DNA of 64,000 nt. Source: Pirellulaceae bacterium. GTDB lineage: Bacteria > Planctomycetota > Planctomycetia > Pirellulales > Pirellulaceae. Every line of letters begins with the position of its first letter. Position 1 is the stretch's first letter. The stretch lies in the NCBI GenBank assembly GCA_029243025.1, contig JAQWSU010000045.1:124001-188000 (forward strand). The letters are read 5' to 3'. Below the pieces are notes generated by a model, which saw only the letters and a program-made list of their open reading frames with translations, was not told the origin of the DNA and searched no databases. The position numbers and the translations under genes were made by a program. Positions 44,008 to 52,641 of this stretch are shown in pieces.

Positions 44008-44727
44008 CTAACGTTTCCGCAACTGAATCATTTCTCGGAAAACCTGTATTTGGCGATCTCGTCGGTCCGACTTGAGTTTTCGCCGTCGGATGGCTCGGTA
44101 GACTTTTCGACGAGTCCACCAATCAATGCGGGTCCGGCGCAAATTCAATTCAATTAACGCCGGAAAGGATCGTACAATCCCCAGCGAATCCTTTGTAATC
44201 GCAGTCCGACTCAGGTCGAGTCGAGTGAGTCGAGTGAGAACACGAAGTCGTTGGACATGAGCGTCATCCAAGAGACAGCCCGTCAGACTTAAATGTTCTA
44301 GACTCTGCAGCAACTCTTTGTGTTCGGCAATTAAATGGACCGTCTGATTTCCTGCTTTTGAATTGACCAATGAAATCACAGAAATTGACTCCATCAAAGT
44401 CGCAAAGTCACCAAGTGACCGTTCCAGTGACGGCGATGAGCTGATCGAAATCTCGGCTCCAACGACTCGCAGTTGCTCTATCAGCTGATCCTGACGGATC
44501 GAGCGTTCGACCATTGTTGCAATCCAGTGGCGGCGGTCGCCACGATACTTGACGTACTCTTTGGCAGCGACGTACGCATCCTGCAACGCCAGAAAATCGG
44601 TTGTACTGCCACCGTGATCCGGATGAACTGAGTGGGCTTTTGTCAAATAAGCCTGCTTGACATCTTCCAAAGCATAAGGAGGTAGCAGATCAAGCAAAGC
44701 CATGCAGTCGGGGCGGGGTTGTGACAT
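44008..44727 (-). CDS. DnaJ-domain/leucine-rich-repeat protein (tandem paralogue 2)
   Basis: 239 aa. J domain with LLDLLPPYALEDVKQAYLTK and HPD (SVHPDHGG), then FLALQDAYVAAKEYVKYRG; the same linker as its neighbour (RHWIATMVERSIRQDQLIEQ; SLERSLGDFATLMESI) and leucine-rich repeats (LEHLSLTGCLLDDAHVQRL, LTRLDLSRTAITKDSLGIV). The C-terminus ends in a basic tail (RRRKLKSDRRDRQIQVF). Both copies keep HPD, so both probably act with Hsp70. Confidence 0.85.
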   Translation of the reverse strand: MSQPRPDCMALLDLLPPYALEDVKQAYLTKAHSVHPDHGGSTTDFLALQDAYVAAKEYVKYRGDRRHWIATMVERSIRQDQLIEQLRVVGAEISISSSPSLERSLGDFATLMESISVISLVNSKAGNQTVHLIAEHKELLQSLEHLSLTGCLLDDAHVQRLRVLTRLTRLDLSRTAITKDSLGIVRSFPALIELNLRRTRIDWWTRRKVYRAIRRRKLKSDRRDRQIQVFREMIQLRKR

Positions 44728-44892
44728 GGTTTCGAATTAACGTTAAGACACAGATGTTTTTCAAGGTGACCACAAATAAAAACAGGACACAGCTCACCTC
44801 CCTGAATTTTCGACCGGTAGAAATCGAAACCCACTCCTGTTGATTAAAGCTTCGTTTAAGCAATCCTCCGTTCACAGGAACGATCGAACCCT

Positions 44893-46461
44893 TTACCAAT
44901 TTGCGACACGGTAGTCCTTTAAGAACTTCCCCCAAAGGTGTTCACCGCTATTGAGACCATCAAAGATTGGATCACAGATTCTCGCCGCTGCATCTTCATG
45001 ATCCAAGGGAGTATGGAATCTTAATTCTTTCTGCTTGCGTTCCGCGATTTCCAAAGGATCCTCATCGGTGATCCAACCGGTATCGACACTGTTCATGTGG
45101 ATGCCATCTTTGACATAATCCAAAGCGGAAGTCCGTGTCATCATGTTCAAGGCTGCTTTGGCCATGTTGGTATGCGGGTGTGTATCCCGTTTGAAGGCGC
45201 GATAAAACACACCTTCCATGGCGGAAACGTTGACAATGTGCTTGTCTCGACTTGGCTTTCTCAGCATCAGTGGCTTAAGCCTTGCGTTCAAGATAAACGG
45301 TGCCACGGAATTAACCAGATGAACTTCCAGCAATTCGACGGTGGGGACTTGGGCAAGCTTCAACCGCCAACTGTTGATTAAACGACGATCGATCTGTTGA
45401 TCATCGATGTCATACCGACCTTTTGGAAATGTTTCCGCATTGCAATTTGAGTCGTCAGGAACGAGTGGTATTTGAGTAAGTTCGGCAGCCGATTGAATTC
45501 CCGCCAGGCTACTGACGACTTCAGCCGGCAATCCGGGTGCCCCTGAAAGCGTTTTACGTTTCGTTGCCGCCAAGGCCAAGTGGGATTGCAACGCTCCTTG
45601 CGCCTCGGCGGGCAGGGTATCCAATTCTCGTTCCCCTTGCATCAAATGAGCGTAAAATCCCGGTGGGCGTCGGACCGTTTGACAGGCGTTGTTCAGAATG
45701 AAATCGAGTTGCGGCAAGCTGTTCGCCAAATGATCGGCAAATGCCTCAACGCTGGGTGAGTGTCGTAGATCAAGACCGTGAAGTTGAAGTCGATCAAACC
45801 AATCCGAACTATCCTTAACCGCCAAAAATCTCTGAGCCGCATCTCGCGGAAAACGAGTGCTTACCAAAACGTTCGCGCCAGCGCGAAGTAGCTTGAGAGC
45901 CACATGGAACCCGATCTTGACACGGCCGCCTGTTAAAAGTGCATAACGGCTTTTTAAGTCCGCCGTTTGATTTCGCTTTTGCCAATTAAATTCCGCACAG
46001 GCAGGGCACATCGAGTCATAAAAGAAATGGACATCGTTAAAATCCTGCTTGCAAATGTAGCAGTTGCGTGCAACGCTGAGCCGTGCTTCTGATGAATCAG
46101 CCTGCGGTGAATCGTCGCTGGGGTCCGATATGGGCATCGGATGTGGTGGCGCCGAACCTTTGAGCTGCAACCGCGTTTGCTGACGAATTCCTGTTTTGCT
46201 CAGCAGGGACTCGTCCGCCTTGCGACGCTGCTCGAGATGGGTCCGCTGTTGTTGCCGCCGCGCCTGGTTCAACCGCCGGCGCGCTGAACGGCCCGGATGC
46301 GCGATCCGCCCCGCCGCACGTTGCAAACGACGACGATCATCGTCTGAAAGATTGAGCTGCAAATGCGGGTCGTTAGCCAATTGCTCCAGTTGATCAATCG
46401 CTTTACGCAGCTGATCGCTATCGTCACTGGTAAGCCCGGATCGCTTCACTTCAGATTCCAA
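44893..46461 (-). CDS. Atypical short-chain dehydrogenase/reductase with N-terminal four-cysteine zinc-knuckle-like module
   Basis: 522 aa. A charged helical N-terminus (1-120) precedes four cysteines (CYIC at 134-137, CPAC at 152-155) that could bind zinc. An SDR domain follows: TGGRVKIGF (177-185, a variant of TGxxxGxG), NNAC, and NVSAMEG with S413. The catalytic Tyr position is occupied by Thr: HTNMAK has T431 four residues before K435. The same HTNMAKAALNM wording is, as I remember, typical of a subgroup of such proteins, so this may be the norm there. Reaction unknown. Confidence 0.85.
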   Translation of the reverse strand: MESEVKRSGLTSDDSDQLRKAIDQLEQLANDPHLQLNLSDDDRRRLQRAAGRIAHPGRSARRRLNQARRQQQRTHLEQRRKADESLLSKTGIRQQTRLQLKGSAPPHPMPISDPSDDSPQADSSEARLSVARNCYICKQDFNDVHFFYDSMCPACAEFNWQKRNQTADLKSRYALLTGGRVKIGFHVALKLLRAGANVLVSTRFPRDAAQRFLAVKDSSDWFDRLQLHGLDLRHSPSVEAFADHLANSLPQLDFILNNACQTVRRPPGFYAHLMQGERELDTLPAEAQGALQSHLALAATKRKTLSGAPGLPAEVVSSLAGIQSAAELTQIPLVPDDSNCNAETFPKGRYDIDDQQIDRRLINSWRLKLAQVPTVELLEVHLVNSVAPFILNARLKPLMLRKPSRDKHIVNVSAMEGVFYRAFKRDTHPHTNMAKAALNMMTRTSALDYVKDGIHMNSVDTGWITDEDPLEIAERKQKELRFHTPLDHEDAAARICDPIFDGLNSGEHLWGKFLKDYRVANW

Positions 46462-46918
46462 TGCGTATCTCCTCGTCTGGCCAGATTTGGTCAGCAGGTT
46501 ATATCACGCCGAATCCGGTGGGCACACGCCGAGTCCCGCAGATCAGCAACAGATTTCTAATCGGCTTGGCTCGGATGATCGTGCCAACCGGCGCACTGCA
46601 GCGGCCCCAGGCCCCATTTTTGTCGTCCGAACCAAGCTCAAAACTATCGAAAAACCGGCGAGTTATCGCGTAAGCGACTGGCAGCAACTGCTGGGATCCT
46701 GGGCAATCTCTGATCGCTCATCGGTGAATCGTACCGCTTCGAAGGCGTCAAACAGCATCCCCGCAGTCGAATCCGTAATGTCACTCGATTCGGCCCCTTA
46801 TCCGGCACAAGAATTGCGGCTCAAACCTCCCGTCCGGAATCCGACCCGTTGTCAAATGGGGAGAACTGACGGTTCACTGGTAAAGATCAAATTCCTTTCG
46901 AATGAAAAACAAACCCGC
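46462..46918. other. Intergenic region upstream of ptsP
   Basis: About 455 bases between the divergent SDR and ptsP genes. The ptsP frame is open through it (from 46487) but the residues lack homology to PtsP and no signal is seen, so it is treated as non-coding and as the promoter region of both genes. Confidence 0.5.
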
Positions 46919-49216
46919 ATGAAACGTGACCATCTCGAATTTCTGTGCGATGTGGGCGAGCTCAGCGCCTTGCTGACAGGCAGCTCAGACGTTCGCTCAC
47001 TCCTGGATCGGATCGTGCGTTTGGCCGCACAACACCTCCAGGCACACGTCTGTTCGATCTATGTCTATGAGGAATTGAGCGATGAGTTGGTGTTGCGAGC
47101 AACTGTCGGCCTTCAATCGCACTCCGCGAATGAAGTGCGTCTTCACTGCGGAGAAGGCCTTGTCGGACAAGTCTTGGAATCTGGCAGTCCCATCCTGGAC
47201 AACCATGCCAGCAACAATCCGCACTATAAATTCATACCCGGAATTGGTGAAGAACGTTATGACTCATTTTTGGCTGTACCGCTTTTGAAAGGTGCAGATA
47301 AGATTGGCGTGCTGACCGTCCAACGCGAGGAAAAAAACTATTTTGAGGACGATGATCTGAGTGCATTGCGTGTTGTCGCTCGCCAGCTCGTGGGCTGTAT
47401 TGAAAATGCCCAGGCGTTGATGGTTTTACCCCAGCTAAAACCGGTTTCCAGCGTCCCACTCCCTCCAAAATCGTTCTTGGTCCGTGGCCAGGTGACATCG
47501 ATGGGTTCAGGTGCCGGCCCCGCACGTGTCTTACGCACGACTCAGTCGCTTTCAAAGCGGCTAAGTGAATTAGATACGAAGATCACAATCGACCAGTTTC
47601 GCGCTGCGGTCAACAAAACGATCGCTCAAATCGAAGCGTTGCAATTGCGTGTCGCAAAACGCTTGCCGGAAGCAGTTTCGTTGATCTTTTCTGCCCATCT
47701 ACTGATGCTGAAGGACAAAGCGTTTATCAACAAAATCACTCAATTGATCGAAGGTGGCAGTCCGGTTGGGCTGGCAATTTTTCACGTCGCTCAGTCTTAT
47801 ATCGATCTATTTTCTGCCAGTAAACCAGTGCACATCCGAGAGAAGGCTCAGGACGTCGAAGATTTGGCCGTCCGATTGGCAAATAATCTGACGGGAACCC
47901 ATTCTGTAGCGAGTAGTATTGAACGCCAAGAGGTTGTGATCGCGAACAATGTGTTTCCTTCCGATCTTGTCCTGTTATCACTTGAGGAACTAGCTGGAAT
48001 TGTCTTAGTCGGGGGAGGAGCCACATCGCACGTTTCGATCCTGGCACGATCTCTAAGACTACCATTGTTCATTGCGGACGCTCCGGAACTGATGGCTGTC
48101 ATCGATGGTACCCCGATGATGTTGGATGGTCACACGGGGAACATCTACGTTTCGCCTCGCGAGGATATCGTCGAGCAATTTGAGCAGCAAAAAAAGATGA
48201 TGGCTGCGGCCCAACAAGGTCTCCAACGTCCCCGAGGTATCACACGAACCAGCGACGGAACTCGCATTCGTCTGCAGGCAAACATCAATCTGCTGAGTGA
48301 ATTGCCCGTTGCTCGCGAGGTAAACGCCGAGGGCATTGGACTCTATCGCACGGAGTTCCCCTTCATGATTCGCAACAGTTTCCCAGACGAGGAAGAACAG
48401 CATCTTGTCTATCGACAACTTGTGCGGGGAATGGATGGCAAATCGATCACATTCCGCACATTGGACGTAGGGGGTGACAAAACACTGAGCTATTATGAGC
48501 ATCGTGAAGAGAATCCTGAACTCGGCTTGAGAGCGATTCGATTCTCTTTGCATCATCAGGAACTTTTCGAACAGCAGGTACGAGCAATCCTTCGTGCAGG
48601 TGCTGAAATTTCACATTTGCGGATCATGTTCCCGATGATCTCCTCACTCGACGAATTCCGACAGTCACGAGCAATCGTCGAGAATTGCAAACGGCAATTG
48701 CAAGCGGATCGCATTCCTTATCATCACGATCCGGAAATTGGCATGATGGTGGAATTACCGGCAGTCCTAGAAACTGCAGACGAATTCTCGCGTGAAGCTG
48801 ATTTCTTTTCCATCGGTTCCAACGATTTCATTCAGTACATGCTCGCCGCAGATCGTGGCAACAAACAGGTTGCCCATTACTACTGCGCCCATCATCCGGC
48901 TGTTTTAAGAGCGATTGCCCGTTTCGTTCGAGTCGCACACCAACACAATCGAGCTGTCTCAGTATGTGGTGAAATGGCACAACAAACCCATTACATCCCT
49001 TTCCTCTTAGGAGTGGGCATACGCGACTTGAGCGTCTCACCTCACCGAGTTGGCGAATTACACAAGTTCATCCAGTCGACCGACATCGTGGTTGCAGAAC
49101 GTCAGGCGAAAAGATTACTTTCAGAGGCAACCATTGCTGGCGTGGAACAGTGGCTTGAGTTGACGGCCGACTTTTCATCAACTGATGCGTTGCCGATCGA
49201 TGCTCCCGCTTCATGA
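46919..49216 (+). CDS. ptsP: PtsP-like phosphoenolpyruvate-protein phosphotransferase with GAF domain (EI-Ntr)
   Basis: 765 aa from ATG 46919 (MKRDHLEFLCDVGELSALLT), the start fitting the GAF domain; an upstream extension to 46487 is unconserved. GAF domain about 12-155 (LLDRIVRLAAQHLQAHVCSIYV, GEGLVGQVLESGSPI), then PTS enzyme I: GGGATSHVSILARSLRLP with phosphohistidine H371, and the C-terminal PEP-binding barrel with GLYRTEFPFM, LDVGGDKTLSYY, MFPMISSLDEF, GMMVELPAVLETAD, SNDFIQYMLAADRGN, SVCGEMAQ. It transfers phosphate from PEP to an HPr-type protein, usually in regulation of nitrogen/carbon balance. No HPr or EIIA gene adjoins. Confidence 0.95.
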   Translation: MKRDHLEFLCDVGELSALLTGSSDVRSLLDRIVRLAAQHLQAHVCSIYVYEELSDELVLRATVGLQSHSANEVRLHCGEGLVGQVLESGSPILDNHASNNPHYKFIPGIGEERYDSFLAVPLLKGADKIGVLTVQREEKNYFEDDDLSALRVVARQLVGCIENAQALMVLPQLKPVSSVPLPPKSFLVRGQVTSMGSGAGPARVLRTTQSLSKRLSELDTKITIDQFRAAVNKTIAQIEALQLRVAKRLPEAVSLIFSAHLLMLKDKAFINKITQLIEGGSPVGLAIFHVAQSYIDLFSASKPVHIREKAQDVEDLAVRLANNLTGTHSVASSIERQEVVIANNVFPSDLVLLSLEELAGIVLVGGGATSHVSILARSLRLPLFIADAPELMAVIDGTPMMLDGHTGNIYVSPREDIVEQFEQQKKMMAAAQQGLQRPRGITRTSDGTRIRLQANINLLSELPVAREVNAEGIGLYRTEFPFMIRNSFPDEEEQHLVYRQLVRGMDGKSITFRTLDVGGDKTLSYYEHREENPELGLRAIRFSLHHQELFEQQVRAILRAGAEISHLRIMFPMISSLDEFRQSRAIVENCKRQLQADRIPYHHDPEIGMMVELPAVLETADEFSREADFFSIGSNDFIQYMLAADRGNKQVAHYYCAHHPAVLRAIARFVRVAHQHNRAVSVCGEMAQQTHYIPFLLGVGIRDLSVSPHRVGELHKFIQSTDIVVAERQAKRLLSEATIAGVEQWLELTADFSSTDALPIDAPAS

Positions 49217-49273
49217 TAAAGAAGACGGAAACGTCATCGGAGGATGGTCTCCCTTGACCCGAGGAGAGCTGGA

Positions 49274-50115
49274 ATGATTAACGGATTCCTAATCGACATG
49301 GATGGAGTGATTCACCGAGAAAATCAGCTAATACCCGCCGCAGATCGGTTCATCCGCACGTTGCTGGCAAAGCGAATTCCCTTCCTCTTCTTGACGAAGA
49401 ACCGTCCAAGGACTCGTCGAGACGTCGCGATGAAGCTGAGACACATGGGGATCGGTGTGGATGATCGTCACGTTTTCACCTGTGCCATGGCAACACTCGG
49501 TTCCTCGCCAAGCAAAAACCATCAGGAACGGCATTGGTGATCGGCGATGGTGTTCTGCTTAACGCCCTGCACGAAAAGGGCGATGCCATCGTTGACAGCC
49601 AACCTGATTACTTCGTCGGCGAGGGGCGAACCATTAATTTGGAGATGCTCGAGGCAGCAACGCAAATGATTTTGAACGGCGCCCGTCTAATTGCTACCAA
49701 TCTCGACTCAAGCTGTCCAACCAAAGACGGCCGAACGCGCCCCAGTTGCGGGGCAACGGTCGCCTATTTTGAAAAAGCAACGGGAGCAAAGGCATTGAGC
49801 CTGGGAAAACCCAGTCCGGTTATGATGCGGGTCGCACGTAAACAACCGGGCCTTTCAACCTCTCAGACAGTCATGATTGGCGACACGATGTCGACCGACC
49901 TTCTGGGAGGTGTGCAATTGGGATATCGGACCGTGCTGGTGCTGTCGGGCGGTACACAAGTTGACGACGTCACTCGTTATGCCTACTCCCCAGACGTCAT
50001 CGTCAACTCGATCGCTGACCTCTGTAATACGGAAGAAATTGCAGATCAACTCCCCGCCCCTAACCCGGATGATGACAGTCATGACCTGGATCGTTGGCGT
50101 GCTCTACAAGCTTAA
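49274..50115 (+). pseudogene. NagD-like HAD-IIA phosphatase gene broken by a one-base frameshift
   Basis: Start at ATG 49274, with gaggagagctgga upstream. The first part (MINGFLIDMDGVIHRENQLI) carries the HAD nucleophile D9 region (DMDG), then TKN (usually TNN in NagD) and CAMAT. The reading then fails at about 49496 (codons gca aca, then ct, then cgg): in the frame shifted by two bases the sequence continues RFLAKQKPSGTALVIGDG and goes on unbroken to 50115 with NLDSSCPT, GKPSPVM, MIGDTMSTDLLGG and GYRTVLVLSGG. One missing base restores a complete gene of about 280 aa. It could be a genuine pseudogene, a recent indel or a sequencing error; the intact downstream part argues for a recent event. 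Confidence 0.85.
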
Positions 50116-50188
50116 TACTCCATAAGCCGCTTCAGCCGTGCGTTGCCGACGCGTTCATTATTGTGTCGGCTGAGAGTTCTGTTTGGAC

Positions 50189-50695
50189 TCAGCATTGCCG
50201 CTCATTCGGCACAAAATAAAACTCGTACTGTTCGCCTAACAATCGACGCGTGATATGCACGATCTCCTGGGTATGCCCCTGAAAATGCGCTACCGAATGA
50301 AGGATTGCCCGGCTGCCCGAGACCTGAAAATCTTGAATGGTTCTCACACGGACCAAATCATCCTCACTGACTTGACTTAGGATCTCGCAGGCGCGGGCCA
50401 CTGTGTCGTCAATCTGCTTCATCAAATCAGTGCCAGACTCAGAACCTCGAGCATCAAACTCTGCTTGGCGTTTGCGAAGATCAAGCTCGCAACCAACGCC
50501 CGCAATGATCCACTGACGAACGTTACCCGAGAGATGCAGCAGCAAATTTGCGATGCTATTCATCGAATCGTCGCACCGCCACCATAGTTGCTCTTCGTTC
50601 AATTGACTGACGCAATTTCGGATCCGGCGCATCGCCTCACAAAGCTCACTGTTTGCAGCCTGCGTCAAGGAGAATTGGAGAGATGATTCGGACAT
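50189..50695 (-). CDS. DinB-like DUF1572 protein
   Basis: 168 aa. The helical bundle pattern of the DinB/YfiT superfamily, with metal-site histidines: NLLLHLSGNVRQWI (His in the second helix) and SVAHFQGHTQEIVHI (H-x3-H type in the last helix). DUF1572 members are small putative metal-dependent hydrolases or thiol transferases. It starts 12-13 bases from no partner and lies downstream of the giant selenoprotein gene on the same strand (stop at 50770 is 75 bases upstream), so co-transcription is possible. Confidence 0.85.
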   Translation of the reverse strand: MSESSLQFSLTQAANSELCEAMRRIRNCVSQLNEEQLWWRCDDSMNSIANLLLHLSGNVRQWIIAGVGCELDLRKRQAEFDARGSESGTDLMKQIDDTVARACEILSQVSEDDLVRVRTIQDFQVSGSRAILHSVAHFQGHTQEIVHITRRLLGEQYEFYFVPNERQC

Positions 50696-50769
50696 CGTGG
50701 TTTTACTCTTTTCGATGAAAAGCTAAGAGTCAGGTCGCGGAGTCACCAGTCGCCCTACATCGACAACGC

Positions 50770-52641
50770 TTATTGTTGAGTTACGTCGGTGGCGGCGGAT
50801 CGATAGGGCGATCCTTGTCGGTAAAGCCGCCATCTCGCTTCAATCTGACCCGCCAAATTGTAATGCGTTTGTCTCTTTGCTAGTTCGACCGCCCTTTGAG
50901 CAACTTGGCTCGCCTGATCATAATCGCCGTTCTCTGCTAGGCTGGCAGCCCAAGTATCCAACGCCGCCGGGTGACGACCTTGTGTGATCTCGGCTGCCGT
51001 TTTGGCCAAACGGAGCGCCTGATCCCCATCACGAATCGTGTCATCAGGACAGGTTGCCAACAACCAGGCCAGATTATTCATCGCGGGCAAATTGTCAGGG
51101 CTGATCTTCATTGCTGCAACATAGTAGCGACAAGCTACTTCGTATTCACCGCGTCCCTCATACCACTGTCCTAGCATCATTTCGGGGCCAACGGTCTGGG
51201 GTTCAATCCGTCGGGCCATCCTGAAATGTTGTGTCGCCAACTCTTTGGATCCTTGTTTGAAATGAGCGACACCTAAGCGAACAACCAGGTCGAGAATTGT
51301 TGATTTTGAATACAAGGATTGAGTTCGCTGTACAAGTTCACTGGCTTCGTTGAGGAAACCGGCTTCAATCAGCTCTAACACCAGGGCTGCTGTTTTTAAC
51401 GTTCGCTGCTCGCCGGCCCAGCGTCCCGCAAACGGCACGGATGATTCTCGTCGCTGCTCCGGCCTATCCTGCAAACGCTGAAGATCTATTTTCAGGCGAT
51501 TCGGTGACAAAGGTCCACGATAAATGGCTGCCAGGCGATTATTTTTGTCAATCAAAAAACTAGTCGGTACTGGCAGGGGCTGATGCAGGCCAAAAAGAAA
51601 GTTGTTGACCAACTGAAGCTTGGCACTGGTCTCGGCGGTTGCCTCACCGAACGAGTAGGGAAACGACAGCTGCTGGAGGATATCTTTGGCTACAGCTGCA
51701 TCTGCCGCCTCCTCCGGAGAGAGGCGATCGACACACAAAGCCAGAATCTTGAGTCCAGAGTCTTCCCATTCCTGCTGTCGGGCGGACAGTTCGGTCAATT
51801 CGGCAACACAGGGTTGGCACCAGCTTGCCCACAGGACGAGCAGCACCGGCGAGCCGCGAAAGAACTCCATACTTGATCGTTGCCCGGTCGAATCCACATA
51901 ATCGAGTGACGGCATGTGAGGCTTAACGAAGGAAGTAACCGACAGACCTGCGATCGAATTAACTTTTGCAATCGGTACGTGAGCCAGGTTGACTTGACGG
52001 TCGCTGTTCACCTGCCTGGCCTGGGCCTCGCCTTCCACCAATTGATAGCGTTGGCTAACCGGCAGATCGGAGTATTCGCTCACCCAACCGGAAGGCCACG
52101 TCACGCGGACGTCGCATCGCCGCAGATCAGCTCCTACGCCGATCGTGATCCATTTGCTGGACTGAGTCAAATAGCCATCGCCGGCTCGCACGGTCCGCGT
52201 CAAGATTGGCTCGGCAGCTGGCGTTGCGATTAATTCCAACCGCGCACCAATCGCATCGCGATTCGACTTTCGGCCTAACAATCGAAAGGCAATCCAACGA
52301 TTGTCGCTGCTGCTCGCAAGGTCGTTACGCAAGAAACGAACTTGAGGAGCATTCCGATTCGAGACCCATAAATCAAGATCTCCATCCGCGTCCCAATCCA
52401 CCCGTCCCACTGCCCGGGCATCGTCTGGAAAATCAATACCGCTGACGGCTGCCACATTCGAAAACTTTGAATCGCCCGTGTTAAGGAAAACACAATTCCG
52501 CTCGTTGCCACTAAAAGAAAGACCTCGTTGAACCAAACGGATCATCCGCATGGCAGGATCCGCATGCCTACCGCTGGCAATGGCTCCGGAGCTAATGGGT
52601 CCCCCTTCTTCTTGCGACAGTACCTGCCGCCAAAAGAAACT
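50770..52641 (-). other. Post-TGA half of selenoprotein copy A: ASPIC/UnbV, TlpA-like redoxin, TPR
   Basis: This block is what gene finders would call separately (from 52551, ATG). Frame continuity with the upstream half is exact: the codon after the TGA is 52641-52639 and the later ATG at 52551 is 30 codons further in the same frame. It begins S-F-F-W-R-Q-V-L-S. Domains in order: a last FG-GAP-like repeat (DWDADGDLDLWVSNRN), ASPIC/UnbV (NRDAIGARLEL, GYLTQSSKWITIGVG, VRVTWPSGWVSEYSDLP), TlpA/thioredoxin with WCQPC and the cis-Pro in PVPTSFLID, then TPR helices (ATQHFRMARRIEPQTVGPEM, MNNLAWLLATCPDDTI). Confidence 0.85.

Noticed and set aside
46487-46918. N-terminal 144-residue extension of PtsP
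   Set aside because: No similarity to PtsP, no signal, composition like the surrounding non-coding sequence; GAF begins just after ATG 46919.
52551-52551. ATG as an independent start of the post-TGA half in copy A
   Set aside because: The 30 codons upstream stay open in frame and begin with a peptide conserved in copy B, so a continuous protein is favoured.
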